Shown piece by piece: positions 1 through 9,788 of a DNA stretch of 64,000 bases. The first letter of the stretch is position 1; every line of letters starts with the position of its first letter. This DNA comes from Vibrio ponticus (GTDB lineage Bacteria > Pseudomonadota > Gammaproteobacteria > Enterobacterales > Vibrionaceae). The notes under the pieces were generated by a model that ran no database searches, was not told the origin of the DNA, and was given only the letters and a program-made list of their open reading frames with translations. The stretch spans positions 2,542,001 through 2,606,000 of the forward strand of contig NZ_AP019657.1 of the NCBI RefSeq assembly GCF_009938225.1. The letters are read 5' to 3'. A program made the position numbers and the translations under genes.

Positions 1-6
1 ATTTCT

Positions 7-33
7 AGCCCTTGCCGATGCAAGGGCTTTTTC
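7..33 (+). terminator. Rho-independent terminator of an upstream gene
   Basis: A 9-bp perfect stem (AGCCCTTGC / GCAAGGGCT) with a CGAT loop is followed by a T run. It ends a gene lying to the left of the window. Confidence 0.8.
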
Positions 34-246
34 TTGTTCGAAGATCCCCTCAACTAACACGCCAAGCAGCAAATAATTTGTAAATTCTTTCATCTGCGCC
101 AATAGTTAAATTAATGTTAAATGTTATTTGTGACGTACAAAACCATGATGCGGCTCACGACAATAAGATGTCCTCGCGTTAGTCAGCATCGCTATTTATA
201 GCCACGCGCGCTAGTGGCTTTAGTGAGAGACAATCAAGGAGGAGTC
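34..246. other. Intergenic, promoter region of the DUF2189 gene
   Basis: AT-rich spacer with no convincing gene. The only clear element is the ribosome binding site AAGGAGGAG at 236-244, which fixes the downstream start at ATG 247. No promoter hexamers good enough to name. Confidence 0.5.
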
Positions 247-1047
247 ATGCCTCGAATAGTTAACAATCCATCAGAACTGAAACAAGAGCGGAAAACGGTC
301 CCCAACCATGAGTATGCTCGAACCTTTCCCTGCAATACGGTGAGCATTAGTGCACCGTTCCATTGGTTAGCACTTGGTTTACACGACTTTGTGCGTATGC
401 CGATCATCAGCGCCTTTTATGGACTCTGCTTTATGGCGGCTGCGGTCGGTATCGTGCTGTTAGTCCAATGGCAAGGCACACATTTGGTCATCATGCCAAG
501 CCTCGTGGTTTACATGCTGATCGGTCCTTTCCTTGCTCTTGGTCTTTACGACGCCAGTTGGGAGCGAGAACGCGGGCATAGCGCCACTCTTTTCCATTCC
601 ATCAAAGCCATAGGTCGCAATTCCAGTTCACAATGGGCTTTCGCCGTGCTTTTAGCCGTTTGTATGATTTTCTGGATGCGTATCGCCGCTTTACTGCATG
701 CACTCTACCCTTCCGTACAGGGCGCACCACTGACTGATTTCCTTCCCTTCTTGGTGATTGGCTCCATGGTTGGATTCGTATTGGCATGTGTCGTATTTAG
801 TATTTCTGCCTTCTCTATTCCACTGATGATGGAACGTCGCGTAGATATGATGACGGCAGTATTTACCAGCTTTAACGCCGTGCGATCCAATATTCCCGCC
901 ATGGTGGTATGGGCTGCGGTAATTTGTGGTGGGGTACTGATTGGTTTTGCCACTTACGGGATTGGGATGTTGTTTACCATGCCTATCTTGGGCTATGCCA
1001 CATGGCACGGTTATCACGAAGTGATTAAGAAGAAACATCAACCTTAA
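247..1047 (+). CDS. DUF2189 family integral membrane protein
   Basis: A 266-residue inner-membrane protein of unknown function. After a polar N-terminus come several hydrophobic segments, probably five or six, with the family-like stretches [18 protein letters not shown] and [13 protein letters not shown]. The start was placed at ATG 247 because a strong Shine-Dalgarno (AAGGAGGAG) ends three bases before it; a GTG at 214 would add 11 residues but has no such site. It stands alone upstream of sprT. Proteins of this family are widespread in proteobacteria, but I know of no established role. The family call rests on sequence pattern only. Confidence 0.75.
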   Translation: MPRIVNNPSELKQERKTVPNHEYARTFPCNTVSISAPFHWLALGLHDFVRMPIISAFYGLCFMAAAVGIVLLVQWQGTHLVIMPSLVVYMLIGPFLALGLYDASWERERGHSATLFHSIKAIGRNSSSQWAFAVLLAVCMIFWMRIAALLHALYPSVQGAPLTDFLPFLVIGSMVGFVLACVVFSISAFSIPLMMERRVDMMTAVFTSFNAVRSNIPAMVVWAAVICGGVLIGFATYGIGMLFTMPILGYATWHGYHEVIKKKHQP

Positions 1048-1075
1048 CAGATTAAACCTTCCAAGCTATGATGCC

Positions 1076-1101
1076 TCAGCCCAGCGCTTTTGCTGGGCTG
1101 A
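1076..1101 (+). other. Perfect 10-bp hairpin immediately upstream of sprT
   Basis: TCAGCCCAGC (1076-1085), loop GCTTTT, GCTGGGCTGA (1092-1101). There is no T run after it, so it is a poor intrinsic terminator. It ends one base before the TTG proposed as the sprT start and would bury the initiation region in RNA structure. Confidence 0.7.
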
Positions 1102-1102
1102 A

Positions 1103-1630
1103 TTGTCTCTGGCACGACTCGATGGAATCACTTTGGATATAGAACTTCGCTACCGGGCACAGCAAAAGGTCGCTCACTGCTTACAATTAGCTGAACAAGC
1201 ATTTAAACGTCCGTTCGCCAAACCAATTATGCGTTACGCTCTACGCGGAAAAGCCGCAGGCAAAGCTTACTTGCAACTGAATGAAATCCGCTTAAATCCA
1301 GTGCTATTTGTCGAGAACCAGCAAGCTTTTCTTGAAGAAGTCATTCCCCATGAAGTGGCCCACTTGATCACGTATCAAGTCTATGGGCGCGTACGCCCAC
1401 ATGGCAAAGAGTGGCAAGGCGTGATGGAAGCAGTGTTTGGCGTATCAGCCAATACCACCCACAGTTTTGCCACCCAATCAGTACAAGGCAAAACCTTTGA
1501 ATATCAGTGCCAATGTACCTTCTACCCACTGTCGATTCGTCGCCATAACAAAGTCATCCGTCATCAAGCCAGTTACCGCTGTCAAAAATGTCAGCAACTG
1601 CTTAACTTTACCGGTCGCCAGTTGTCTTAA
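1103..1630 (+). CDS. sprT: SprT family zinc metalloprotease
   Basis: A 175-residue SprT-like protein. It carries the metalloprotease motif HEVAH at residues 83-87, a downstream histidine in RPHGKEW (H100), and a C-terminal zinc-ribbon with C136, C138, C160 and C163. It aligns with E. coli SprT across [14 protein letters not shown] and GRV-PHGKEW. There is no in-frame ATG near the expected N-terminus: the start must be TTG 1103 or TTG 1133, and the best nearby ATG (1122) is out of frame. E. coli SprT has no proven substrate; eukaryotic Spartan relatives degrade DNA-protein crosslinks. The endA neighbour is the same as in E. coli. Confidence 0.88.
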   Translation: MSLARLDGITLDIELRYRAQQKVAHCLQLAEQAFKRPFAKPIMRYALRGKAAGKAYLQLNEIRLNPVLFVENQQAFLEEVIPHEVAHLITYQVYGRVRPHGKEWQGVMEAVFGVSANTTHSFATQSVQGKTFEYQCQCTFYPLSIRRHNKVIRHQASYRCQKCQQLLNFTGRQLS

Positions 1631-1705
1631 TTGTTAAATTATCAACTAGAAAGTCTTAATTTGAGTGCTATCATGCAAAAAGTCATTCCTTTATAAGACT
1701 TTTTA

Positions 1706-2425
1706 ATGCGTAAACTCTTATGTCTATTACTTGCGGTTACCGCAGGTAGTGCGGTGGCTGCGCCACCAACCTCCTTTTCAGCCGCGAAACGTGAAGCGGT
1801 CAGTATCTATAAAGATCTTGAACAAGATATTAACTACGCCACCAGCTTTTACTGTGGTTGTGATATCAATTGGCAAGGCAAAAAAGGCATCCCAGATCTT
1901 GAAGGCTGTGGTTATAAGATCCGCAAACAAACCCAAAAAGTACGTGCAACGCGCATCGAGTGGGAACACGTTGTACCCGCATGGCAATTTGGTCACCAGC
2001 TACAATGTTGGCAAGACGGCGGTCGTAAGAACTGCTCACGCCGTGATAAGCAGTTCAAAATGATGGAAGCCGATCTACACAACCTCACACCCGCGATTGG
2101 TGAGGTTAACGGCGACCGTTCTAACTTCAACTTCAGTCAATGGAACGGTATTGATGGTGTAACCTATGGTGCTTGCGAAATGCAGGTTAACTTTAAACAG
2201 CGCCAGGTAATGCCACCAGATCGTGCTCGCGGTTCAATTGCGCGTACTTATCTGTATATGAGCCAAGAGTATGGCTTTAAACTGTCAAAACAGCAGCGCA
2301 ACCTAATGCTGGCGTGGAATAAATCTTACCCAGCAGAAAAGTGGGAATGTGAGCGTGATAAACGCATTGCTAAAGTACAAGGCAACCACAACCCATTCGT
2401 GATTGAAGCTTGCCGCAAGCTGTAA
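1706..2425 (+). CDS. endA: Endonuclease I (periplasmic/secreted DNase, Vibrio Dns type)
   Basis: A 239-residue nonspecific nuclease of the EndA/Dns family, called dns in V. cholerae. A signal peptide runs to about residue 18 (SAVA-AP). The beta-beta-alpha metal site is visible as [11 protein letters not shown] (E87-H88) and EVNGDRSN (N135), and the mature protein is rich in cysteines (C50, C52, C68, C101, C110 among them), as in the disulfide-bonded Vibrio vulnificus nuclease Vvn. It degrades DNA and RNA in the periplasm or outside the cell. In V. cholerae, Dns limits natural transformation and is repressed at high cell density. It lies between sprT and rsmE as in E. coli. Confidence 0.95.
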   Translation: MRKLLCLLLAVTAGSAVAAPPTSFSAAKREAVSIYKDLEQDINYATSFYCGCDINWQGKKGIPDLEGCGYKIRKQTQKVRATRIEWEHVVPAWQFGHQLQCWQDGGRKNCSRRDKQFKMMEADLHNLTPAIGEVNGDRSNFNFSQWNGIDGVTYGACEMQVNFKQRQVMPPDRARGSIARTYLYMSQEYGFKLSKQQRNLMLAWNKSYPAEKWECERDKRIAKVQGNHNPFVIEACRKL

Positions 2426-2445
2426 TCGCAAGTAATTAAACCTTG

Positions 2446-2484
2446 GCGTTAAGCAGTCGAACCCTTGTTTTTTCTGCTTAACGC
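2446..2484. repeat. 11-bp inverted repeat between endA and rsmE
   Basis: GCGTTAAGCAG (2446-2456) and CTGCTTAACGC (2474-2484) are perfect complements around a 17-base loop that itself contains TTTTTT. It may act as a weak terminator for endA, although the T run lies in the loop rather than after the stem. Confidence 0.55.
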
Positions 2485-2532
2485 ATCCATGTTACTCTCT
2501 AGATATTAAAATTAAGCTGGAACTGATACACC

Positions 2533-3264
2533 ATGCGAATTCCTCGAATTTTCCACCCTGAAACTATCCACCAACTTGGCGTGATTGCCCTAAGCGATGA
2601 CGCAGCCGGTCATATTGGTCGTGTGTTGCGCATGCAGGCAGGCCAAGAGGTGTTGTTATTTGATGGCAGCGGTGCGGAGTTTCCAGCCGTAATTAGCTCG
2701 GTATCAAAAAAATCGGTCGAAGTAGAAGTGACCGAGCGTATTGAGCGCAGCAGTGAATCGCCTTTGGATCTGCATCTTGGTCAAGTGGTATCACGTGGCG
2801 ATAAGATGGAGTTCACCATTCAAAAATCGGTAGAACTTGGCGTCAACACCATTACGCCACTCATCTCTGAGCGTTGTGGCGTGAAGCTGGATCAAAAGCG
2901 TTTCGAGAAGAAGCTCGACCAATGGCAAAAGATCGCCATTAGTGCTTGTGAGCAATGTGGTCGTAATACCGTGCCAGAGATCCGCCCAATCATGAAACTC
3001 GAAGATTGGTGTGCTGAAGAATACGACGGCTTGAAGCTCAACCTGCATCCACGCGCAAAATACTCAATCAACACGCTACCAACACCGGTGGAAAAAGTGC
3101 GTCTACTGATTGGTCCTGAGGGCGGCTTATCCGCACAGGAGATCGATATGACACAAGAATACCAATTTGAAGAAACGTTGTTAGGTCCGCGAGTACTGCG
3201 CACTGAAACCGCAGCGTTAACCGCAATTACAGCCCTGCAAGTTCGCTTTGGCGACCTTGGTTAA
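2533..3264 (+). CDS. rsmE: 16S rRNA m3U1498 methyltransferase RsmE
   Basis: A 243-residue SPOUT-class methyltransferase that N3-methylates U1498 of 16S rRNA. An N-terminal PUA-like domain (residues about 1-75, with HIGRVLRMQ and DGSGAEF) precedes the knotted catalytic domain, with EQCGR at 140-144, GPEGGLS at 194-200 and [11 protein letters not shown] at 217-227 forming the SAM-binding knot. Length and start agree with E. coli RsmE. gshB follows 12 bases after its stop, so the two are very likely cotranscribed, as in E. coli. Confidence 0.96.
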   Translation: MRIPRIFHPETIHQLGVIALSDDAAGHIGRVLRMQAGQEVLLFDGSGAEFPAVISSVSKKSVEVEVTERIERSSESPLDLHLGQVVSRGDKMEFTIQKSVELGVNTITPLISERCGVKLDQKRFEKKLDQWQKIAISACEQCGRNTVPEIRPIMKLEDWCAEEYDGLKLNLHPRAKYSINTLPTPVEKVRLLIGPEGGLSAQEIDMTQEYQFEETLLGPRVLRTETAALTAITALQVRFGDLG

Positions 3265-3276
3265 ACGGAGAAGATC

Positions 3277-4224
3277 ATGATCAAACTTGGCATTGTGATG
3301 GACCCTATTTCGTCCATCAACATTAAGAAGGATTCTAGCTTTGCCATGATGCTAGAAGCGCAGCGTCGTGGCTACGAAATCCACTACATGGAAATGAATG
3401 ATCTGCACCTAGATCAAGGTGTCGCTATCGCAGATACCAAAGTGGTTGAGCTCAAAGAAGATCCAAATGGCTGGTATGAGTTTAAATCAGAACAAACGAT
3501 TAAGTTGGCAGACTTAGACGCTGTGTTGATGCGTAAAGATCCCCCTTTCGATACTGAATACATCTACGCGACCTACATTCTTGAGCGTGCAGAAGATGAA
3601 GGTGCGCTGATCGTCAACAAACCGCAAAGCCTACGTGACTGTAACGAAAAGCTGTTTACCGCTTGGTTCCCAGAGTTAACGCCAACCACGATTGTGACGC
3701 GTAAAGCAGAAAAAATTAAAGCTTTCCGTGAAGAGCATGGCGATGTGATCTTGAAGCCACTCGACGGCATGGGCGGCGCGTCCATTTTCCGTGTCAAAGA
3801 GAACGATCCAAACGTCTCGGTAATCATTGAAACGCTGACTAACCACGGTCAAAACTACGCGATGGCACAAACCTTCGTTCCTGATATCAGCAACGGTGAT
3901 AAACGTATTCTGGTGGTTGATGGCGAGCCTATGCCTTACTGCCTAGCGCGTATCCCAGCAGAAGGGGAAACCCGCGGTAACCTAGCGGCTGGCGGTCGTG
4001 GTGAAGCGCGTCCACTTAGCGAGACAGATAAACAGATCGCTGAAGCTGTAGCGCCTACACTTAAAGAAAAAGGGCTGATCTTTGTTGGCCTCGACGTTAT
4101 TGGTGACAAGCTAACTGAAATCAATGTAACAAGCCCGACTTGTATTCGTGAAATCGAAGCCGCTTTCGATATCTCAATTACGGGCAAGTTGATGGATGCT
4201 ATCGAGCGTCGCATTCAAAAATAG
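3277..4224 (+). CDS. gshB: Glutathione synthetase
   Basis: A 315-residue ATP-grasp enzyme joining gamma-glutamylcysteine and glycine to make glutathione in the cytoplasm. Seen: N-terminal MDPISSINIKKDSSFAM, KPLDGMGGASIFR (flexible ATP-binding loop), NGDKRILVVDGEP and the closing NVTSPTCIREIE near the C-terminus, all standard for GshB. Start ATG 3277 has GGAGAAG upstream. It is the second gene of the rsmE-gshB-yqgE-ruvX run, a gene order shared with E. coli. Confidence 0.97.
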   Translation: MIKLGIVMDPISSINIKKDSSFAMMLEAQRRGYEIHYMEMNDLHLDQGVAIADTKVVELKEDPNGWYEFKSEQTIKLADLDAVLMRKDPPFDTEYIYATYILERAEDEGALIVNKPQSLRDCNEKLFTAWFPELTPTTIVTRKAEKIKAFREEHGDVILKPLDGMGGASIFRVKENDPNVSVIIETLTNHGQNYAMAQTFVPDISNGDKRILVVDGEPMPYCLARIPAEGETRGNLAAGGRGEARPLSETDKQIAEAVAPTLKEKGLIFVGLDVIGDKLTEINVTSPTCIREIEAAFDISITGKLMDAIERRIQK

Positions 4225-4230
4225 AGTCCA

Positions 4231-4252
4231 ATGGGGCGCGAGTTCGCCCCAA
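4231..4252 (+). other. GC-rich hairpin in the gshB-yqgE gap
   Basis: TGGGGCG / CGCCCCA with a six-base loop, followed by ATTTGG rather than a T run. It could be a weak terminator, attenuator or mRNA-stabilising hairpin within the operon. Confidence 0.5.
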
Positions 4253-4279
4253 TTTGGTTTGACATAAGGCTGGATACTT

Positions 4280-4843
4280 ATGAATTTAACTAACCACTTT
4301 TTGGTCGCAATGCCAGGGATGAAAGATCCCTATTTCAAACGCAGCGTTATCTACATTTGTGAACACAACCAAGATGGTGCCATGGGGCTGATGATCAGCT
4401 CACCGATTGAAATCACGGTTGGAAAAATGTTGGAGCAAGTCGATGTCCAGCCAGTTCATCCCCAGCTAAGAACTGAAAACTTGGCGATGCCAGTACTTAA
4501 TGGTGGTCCGGTCTCTGAAGATCGTGGGTTTATTTTGCATCAACCAAAAGACCGCTACGAGTCGAGCATTCAAATGACCGATCAAATCTCAGTCACCACC
4601 TCAAAAGATATCTTAAGTGTCTTGGGGACTGAAGCTGAGCCGAATCATTACTTAGTCGCACTCGGTTACTCAGGTTGGGAAGCGGGACAGTTAGAAGTGG
4701 AATTAGCTGAAAACTCCTGGCTAACCGTAGAAGCGGACCCAAGTGTGCTGTTTGAAACCCCAGTAAAAGAGCGCTGGCAAAAAGCCGTGCAGATGCTCGG
4801 TATTGATGTCGCCCAACTATCAAGTGACATTGGGCACGCCTAG
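4280..4843 (+). CDS. yqgE: YqgE/AlgH family protein (UPF0301, DUF179)
   Basis: A 187-residue cytoplasmic protein of the YqgE/AlgH family. Recognisable stretches are [51 protein letters not shown] and [22 protein letters not shown]. The family is highly conserved and usually sits just upstream of ruvX, as here (72 bases between the genes), but its biochemical role is not established. AlgH was named for an effect on alginate production in Pseudomonas. Confidence 0.93.
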   Translation: MNLTNHFLVAMPGMKDPYFKRSVIYICEHNQDGAMGLMISSPIEITVGKMLEQVDVQPVHPQLRTENLAMPVLNGGPVSEDRGFILHQPKDRYESSIQMTDQISVTTSKDILSVLGTEAEPNHYLVALGYSGWEAGQLEVELAENSWLTVEADPSVLFETPVKERWQKAVQMLGIDVAQLSSDIGHA

Positions 4844-4915
4844 GCTATAGCGATAAATCGTTGCGCCGATAAATACTCGCAATTCACTCCTTTAAATATT
4901 AATTAGAAGTAAACT

Positions 4916-5344
4916 ATGTCTGACAGAACCATCATGGCTTTCGACTTTGGCACCAAGAGCATTGGCAGTGCAATTGGTCAGGAGATCACTGGCACCGCTT
5001 CACCACTTAAAGCCTTCAAAGCCAATGACGGCATCCCCAACTGGGATGATATTGAAAAGCAGATCAAAGAGTGGCAACCCAACCTACTTGTCGTTGGTCT
5101 ACCTACCGATTTGCACGGTAAAGACTTAGAGACCATCACGCCACGTGCGAAGAAATTCGCTAAGCGCCTACAAGGTCGTTACGGCTTACCTGTCGAGTTG
5201 CATGATGAACGTCTATCCACCGCAGAAGCGCGTGCAGAGCTGTTTTCAATGGGTGGCTACAAAGCACTCTCGAAAGGCAATATCGACTGCCAATCTGCCG
5301 TGGTAATTTTAGAAAGTTGGTTTGAAGCCCAGTGGGGTGAATAA
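4916..5344 (+). CDS. ruvX: RuvX/YqgF, RNase H-fold pre-16S rRNA processing nuclease
   Basis: A 142-residue RNase H-fold protein. The first acidic motif is visible in [14 protein letters not shown] (D10), the second in [11 protein letters not shown] and the third near [11 protein letters not shown]. The family is annotated as a putative Holliday-junction resolvase, and YqgF of E. coli takes part in maturing the 5-prime end of 16S rRNA. It is the last gene of the rsmE-gshB-yqgE-ruvX run; a strong terminator lies 32 bases downstream. Confidence 0.93.
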   Translation: MSDRTIMAFDFGTKSIGSAIGQEITGTASPLKAFKANDGIPNWDDIEKQIKEWQPNLLVVGLPTDLHGKDLETITPRAKKFAKRLQGRYGLPVELHDERLSTAEARAELFSMGGYKALSKGNIDCQSAVVILESWFEAQWGE

Positions 5345-5375
5345 TCGCCCTGCTCAGTGAGCATTTGCTGAAAAC

Positions 5376-5405
5376 AAAAATCCCAAGCCTGAGCTTGGGA
5401 TTTTT
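5376..5405. terminator. Bidirectional terminator between ruvX and pmbA
   Basis: AAAAATCCCAAGC, loop CTGA, GCTTGGGATTTTT: a perfect 13-bp arm with T runs on both strands, serving the two convergent genes. Confidence 0.92.
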
Positions 5406-5424
5406 CGTTTCAAATTGAGTGCGA

Positions 5425-6768
5425 TTACTCGCCTGCTACCTTCATGGTTTCTAGCAGGATAGAACCGGTTTGGATCTGTGAACGCGTTTCGACATCACTG
5501 CCAACCGCGACAATCTGCTGATACATATCTTTCAAATTACCCGCAATGGTAATTTCAGACACTGGGTATTGGATCTGACCGTTTTCAACCCAGAAGCCCG
5601 CAGCACCGCGTGAGTAATCACCCGTTACCACGTTAACGCCCTGTCCCATGACTTCTGTCACTAGCAAGCCCGTACCCAGTTCTTTGAGCATCTGCTCGAA
5701 GTTCTGACCGGTTGATTGCACGTAACAGTTATGGATACCACCAGCATGACCCGTTGGGGTCATTTTCATCTTACGCGCCGCGTAACTGGTTAGCAGGTAG
5801 GTTGCCAATACACCATCAGTGATAATTTCCGTATCACGGGTGTAGACACCTTCACTGTCAAATGGGCTAGACGCTAGACCACGTAAGACATGCGGACGCT
5901 CAGAAAGATTAAACCAACTTGGCAGAATCTGTTCACCCAGGTGGTCAAGCAGGAACGAAGATTTACGGTAGAGGTTACCACCGCTGATCGCCATCACTAA
6001 GTGACCTAACAGCCCTGTAGCCACATCAGCAGCAAACATCACTGGGTATTTACCGGTAGCAAGACGCTTCGCGTCTAAGCGACTTACCGTTTTCTCAGCG
6101 GCTTGCGCACCAACTTGCTCTGGTGCCCATAAATCATCTTTATGACGCGCAACGGTATAGCTGTAATCACGCTCCATTTCACCATTGGCACCTTGACCAA
6201 TCACACAACAACTGGTGCTGTGACGGCTGCTAGCATAACTCGCCAGTAAGCCATGGCTGTTACCATATACTTTCACGCCGTAATGGCTATCGTAGCTCGC
6301 ACCATCACTCTGCTTGATTTTGCTGCTAAACGCCAATGCGCGCTCTTCTGCGGCAATCGCCACTTGCGCTGCGTAATCAGGATCTGGCGTGTCAGGGTGG
6401 AACAAGTCAAGATCGGGGATCTCTTGCACCATCAATTCTTTTGGTGCCGGACCCGCACAAGGATCTTCAGAAGTGTATTGTGCGATATCTAACGCGGCTA
6501 ATACCGTTTGCTGAATCGCCTTCTCACTCAAATCAGAAGTTGATGCACTGCCTTTACGTTGACCACGGTAAACAGTAATACCCAGCGCACCATCGCTATT
6601 GAATTCCACGTTTTCCACGTCGCACATACGAGTGGAAACACTTAAGCCGGTTGACTTAGTAATGGCAACTTCTGCGGCATCAGCTTTGACTGCTGCCATC
6701 TCCAGCGCTTTCGCGACTGCAGCTTCTAGCTCAGCACGTTGCTGAGCGACTTGCTCTTTTACGTCCAT
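5425..6768 (-). CDS. pmbA: Metalloprotease PmbA (TldE)
   Basis: A 447-residue TldE/PmbA subunit, partner of TldD. The pair forms a heterodimeric cytoplasmic protease that matures peptides such as microcin B17 and degrades unfolded peptides; the zinc site belongs to TldD. Recognisable are [50 protein letters not shown] and [18 protein letters not shown] near the C-terminus. Length matches E. coli PmbA. It is divergent from darP, the same arrangement as pmbA/yjgA in E. coli. Confidence 0.95.
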   Translation of the reverse strand: MDVKEQVAQQRAELEAAVAKALEMAAVKADAAEVAITKSTGLSVSTRMCDVENVEFNSDGALGITVYRGQRKGSASTSDLSEKAIQQTVLAALDIAQYTSEDPCAGPAPKELMVQEIPDLDLFHPDTPDPDYAAQVAIAAEERALAFSSKIKQSDGASYDSHYGVKVYGNSHGLLASYASSRHSTSCCVIGQGANGEMERDYSYTVARHKDDLWAPEQVGAQAAEKTVSRLDAKRLATGKYPVMFAADVATGLLGHLVMAISGGNLYRKSSFLLDHLGEQILPSWFNLSERPHVLRGLASSPFDSEGVYTRDTEIITDGVLATYLLTSYAARKMKMTPTGHAGGIHNCYVQSTGQNFEQMLKELGTGLLVTEVMGQGVNVVTGDYSRGAAGFWVENGQIQYPVSEITIAGNLKDMYQQIVAVGSDVETRSQIQTGSILLETMKVAGE

Positions 6769-6877
6769 ATTTCATCTAAATATTGGTGAGTATTGCTTCT
6801 AGGATAACAAGAATTTCGCTTTCTCCCCACGATTCTTGTTAAAATAGAGGAATAGATAGTCAAATAAGGCAAAACAG

Positions 6878-7405
6878 ATGGCACGTAAAAATCAAAAAGC
6901 GCCATGGGAACCGGAAGAAGAGATCATCTGGGTTAGTAAATCCGAGATGAAACGCGATATGGAAGAGTTGCAAAAACTAGGCGAAGAGCTGGTTGGTCTA
7001 AAACCTTCTACGCTGAAAAAATTCCCATTGAGCGAAGAGCTAGCGGAAGCGATTCAAGATGCACAACGTTTTAAAAACGAAGCGCGTCGTCGTCAATTGC
7101 AACGCATTGGTAAATTGATGCGTTACGAAGATCCAGAACCAATTCAAGCAGCACTGGATAAGATTCGTAACAAGCACTCACAAAACACGGCGGTACTGCA
7201 CAAGCTTGAGCAACTGCGTGATCGTGTTGTTGAGCAAGGCGACGCAGCAATTGACGAAGTGATGGAGCTTTACCCAGCGGCAGACCGTCAACGTCTACGC
7301 CAGCTAGCTCGTCAAGCAGCAAAAGAAAAATCATCGAACAAGCCACCAAAGGCGTACCGTGAAATTTTCCAAATCATCAAAGAGCTGAATGACGAAGAGT
7401 TCTAA
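6878..7405 (+). CDS. darP: DarP/YjgA, 50S ribosome-associated assembly factor
   Basis: A 175-residue, highly charged helical protein of the DUF615 family. Conserved parts seen are [44 protein letters not shown] and the C-terminal [14 protein letters not shown]. coli YjgA (DarP) co-purifies with the late 50S subunit precursor and helps form the peptidyl-transferase centre. Divergent from pmbA with a 109-base intergenic region. Confidence 0.94.
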   Translation: MARKNQKAPWEPEEEIIWVSKSEMKRDMEELQKLGEELVGLKPSTLKKFPLSEELAEAIQDAQRFKNEARRRQLQRIGKLMRYEDPEPIQAALDKIRNKHSQNTAVLHKLEQLRDRVVEQGDAAIDEVMELYPAADRQRLRQLARQAAKEKSSNKPPKAYREIFQIIKELNDEEF

Positions 7406-7432
7406 CTCGAGTTAACGCTGTTCGAAATAGTC

Positions 7433-7460
7433 AAAAGGTTGCCAATGCGGCAACCTTTTT
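7433..7460. terminator. Terminator between darP and thiQ (convergent)
   Basis: GGTTGCC / GGCAACC with a five-base loop, flanked by AAAA and TTTTTTATTTTT. It is strong for the plus strand and weaker for the minus strand. Confidence 0.85.
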
Positions 7461-7486
7461 TATTTTTAGAATCTGCTATCACCCGA

Positions 7487-8191
7487 TCAATGTCCCGCTT
7501 TAACAAACGCTGCTAGCTCAGGGTTTGCGTGCTCAGCACTTAGCTGATTGATCTTCTCGGCAACACTAATTTTGCCATCCGTGATAAAGGCAAAATCCGT
7601 CGCAATTGAACGCGCATCACTAACATGGTGCGTCACCATCACCACGGTTAGATTGCGTTCATTGGCTAAACGCATTACCAAATTCAACATTTCTTCTCGC
7701 AACAGCGGATCAAGCGCAGAGAAAGGTTCATCCAGTAGCCAAATCGGATGTGGCTGAACAAAACAGCGCGCCAAGGCGACTCGTTGACGTTGTCCACCTG
7801 AGAGTTGCTCTGGTAGGCGGTCAAGAAACTCACCCACCCCCACTTGTTGCGCTGCCAACGCCACTTGCTGCTGTTGCTCATCCGTCAGTTTCAAACCTGG
7901 GTGCAAACCTAAACCGATATTTTCTCGAACGCTCAAATGAGCAAACAAGTTGTGCTCTTGAAACAACATCGCGACGGGTCTTTGGTGTGGCGCTTTACCT
8001 ATCAGCGAGTCGCCGGCAGCAATGATGTCGCCACTCAGTGGTTCGATGAAACCCGCTATTAATGCCAACAGCGTCGACTTACCCGCACCACTTGGTCCCA
8101 TCAGAGCACAAATCGAGCCAGGCGCTATCTGCAAGTCGAAATCGAATGGTTGATTATGATAGGTATAGTGAACTTGCTTAACGTTTATCAT
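7487..8191 (-). CDS. thiQ: Thiamine ABC transporter, ATP-binding protein ThiQ
   Basis: A 234-residue ABC ATPase powering uptake of thiamine and its phosphates. Walker A GPSGAGKST at 32-40, Q-loop MLFQEHNLF near 75-83, signature LSGGQ at 130-134 and Walker B WLLDEP at 151-156. Its start overlaps the end of thiP by 14 bases, indicating translational coupling. Last gene of thiBPQ, under the TPP riboswitch upstream of thiB. Confidence 0.96.
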   Translation of the reverse strand: MINVKQVHYTYHNQPFDFDLQIAPGSICALMGPSGAGKSTLLALIAGFIEPLSGDIIAAGDSLIGKAPHQRPVAMLFQEHNLFAHLSVRENIGLGLHPGLKLTDEQQQQVALAAQQVGVGEFLDRLPEQLSGGQRQRVALARCFVQPHPIWLLDEPFSALDPLLREEMLNLVMRLANERNLTVVMVTHHVSDARSIATDFAFITDGKISVAEKINQLSAEHANPELAAFVKAGH

Positions 8192-9779
8192 GGTTAACCT
8201 TTGTCTCTGTTTTAAACAGTTTTTCTATCAAGGTAAAACAGACCACACTCAATATCAGCAGGGTCAACGAAACCACCCCTGCCGCTTCCATTTGATAGCT
8301 GCCTAGCAGTTGGAATAGATACAGAGGTAGCGTGCGAAACTCTTGTCCGCCAAATAAGGCAATCGCGCCAAGATCACCAATCGCCAACATAAAACTGATC
8401 GCAAAAGCATGCGCCATTGGCTTCTTCAATCCGCGCCATTCCACCACTTTAAAGCGTTGCCAGCCTTTTAGCCCCAAACTTGCGGCTAGGTATTGGTATT
8501 GCTGCTCAATCTGCAACATCGGCTGCGAGAGCGTTTTCACCACATAAGGCAAACCCATTAAAGCATTGACCGCAACAACAATAAAAAACGCCATACTGAA
8601 CACGTCAGTAACGTTGCGCAGTAGTAAGAACAGCCCCGTAGAGATCACCAAGCCGGGCGTGACTAAAATGATCGTCCCGAGTAACTCAATCTGATCAGCT
8701 CGGCGCGCCTTGTGATTGAGACGTAAACGGCGACTGGTGGTCAATACCGCAAGACCTGCAGACAGTGCAATCACACTCGCCACTACAGCCACTTGTAGGG
8801 AAGCCAGCAATGCTTGCCAAAAACGAGCATCGGTCAGTACGCTAAATAGCTGTGAGTTCAAACCACTGATGATCACCACTAACAGCGGCGGCACCACCAG
8901 CAGGCTCGCCATCGCAATCCAAGCGCCATCCCAAAGTCGCCATTTCAGAGTGTCATTGACCAAATAACGCTGACGGGTTGTCGAGCCACTACTGACTGCA
9001 ACTGGCTTAGCTAATCTTTGAATAGTCAGAGCTAACACACCACACAGCAGCATCTGCCAAATTGCCAACAATGCGCCAGCTTGCAGGTCAAAATCAAACT
9101 TGATCGCTTGGTAGATAGCCAATTCAATCGTCGTTGACTTGGGACCACCTCCCAGCGCCATCACAGTGGCAAAACTGGTAAAGCACAACATAAACACTAA
9201 ACCAGAGACATGAGGCAGTTGTTGACGCAAGCGCGGCCACTCTACCCACTTAAATTTCTGCCATTGGCTCATACCAAGATGCGCGCACAGCTTATGCTGC
9301 TCTTGTGGAATCGACTCCAAAGCCTGTAACAAAAGACGGGCAGCGTAAGGCAAATTAAAGAATGCGTGCGCGAGTAAAATGCCGTTTAGTCCATAGATAG
9401 AGAACGGCAACTCACCACCGAAATAGGCAAATAGATCGGCGAACAACCCCGAATTACCATAAATCGCCAGCAGGCCAAAAACCCCAACTAAAACAGGCAA
9501 AACCAAGGTTGAACTGAACAGCCTTAGCAACAGCGATTTACCTTTAAAATCGCGTTTAGACAGCGCATGAGCAACTGGCAAAGCAAAGCCAACGCTGAGC
9601 AGCGTTGAAAGAAACGATTGATAGAAGCTAAATTGTGTTACATGACGGTAGTACGGATCTTGCCATACCGAAAGAACATTAAGTGAGGGTGCTGCGTGAA
9701 ACAAGGCAGCAAGGGCTGAAAAAACAAAGGTCGCGATAAGCACCGCGACCACCAGCCCGATTTTAGGCGTACGATTCAA
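8178..9779 (-). CDS. thiP: Thiamine ABC transporter, permease ThiP
   Basis: A 533-residue permease, a fused two-domain protein with about twelve membrane segments, like E. coli ThiP. Each half has an EAA-type loop: LGMSQWQKFKWVEWPRL in the first and LGLKGWQRFKVVEWRGLKKP in the second. The only suitable start is TTG 9779, with AGGA about eight bases upstream overlapping the thiB stop, so translation is probably coupled to thiB. Passes thiamine from ThiB into the cytoplasm. Confidence 0.95.
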   Translation of the reverse strand: MNRTPKIGLVVAVLIATFVFSALAALFHAAPSLNVLSVWQDPYYRHVTQFSFYQSFLSTLLSVGFALPVAHALSKRDFKGKSLLLRLFSSTLVLPVLVGVFGLLAIYGNSGLFADLFAYFGGELPFSIYGLNGILLAHAFFNLPYAARLLLQALESIPQEQHKLCAHLGMSQWQKFKWVEWPRLRQQLPHVSGLVFMLCFTSFATVMALGGGPKSTTIELAIYQAIKFDFDLQAGALLAIWQMLLCGVLALTIQRLAKPVAVSSGSTTRQRYLVNDTLKWRLWDGAWIAMASLLVVPPLLVVIISGLNSQLFSVLTDARFWQALLASLQVAVVASVIALSAGLAVLTTSRRLRLNHKARRADQIELLGTIILVTPGLVISTGLFLLLRNVTDVFSMAFFIVVAVNALMGLPYVVKTLSQPMLQIEQQYQYLAASLGLKGWQRFKVVEWRGLKKPMAHAFAISFMLAIGDLGAIALFGGQEFRTLPLYLFQLLGSYQMEAAGVVSLTLLILSVVCFTLIEKLFKTETKVNHDKR

Positions 9780-9788
9780 ACAATCATC

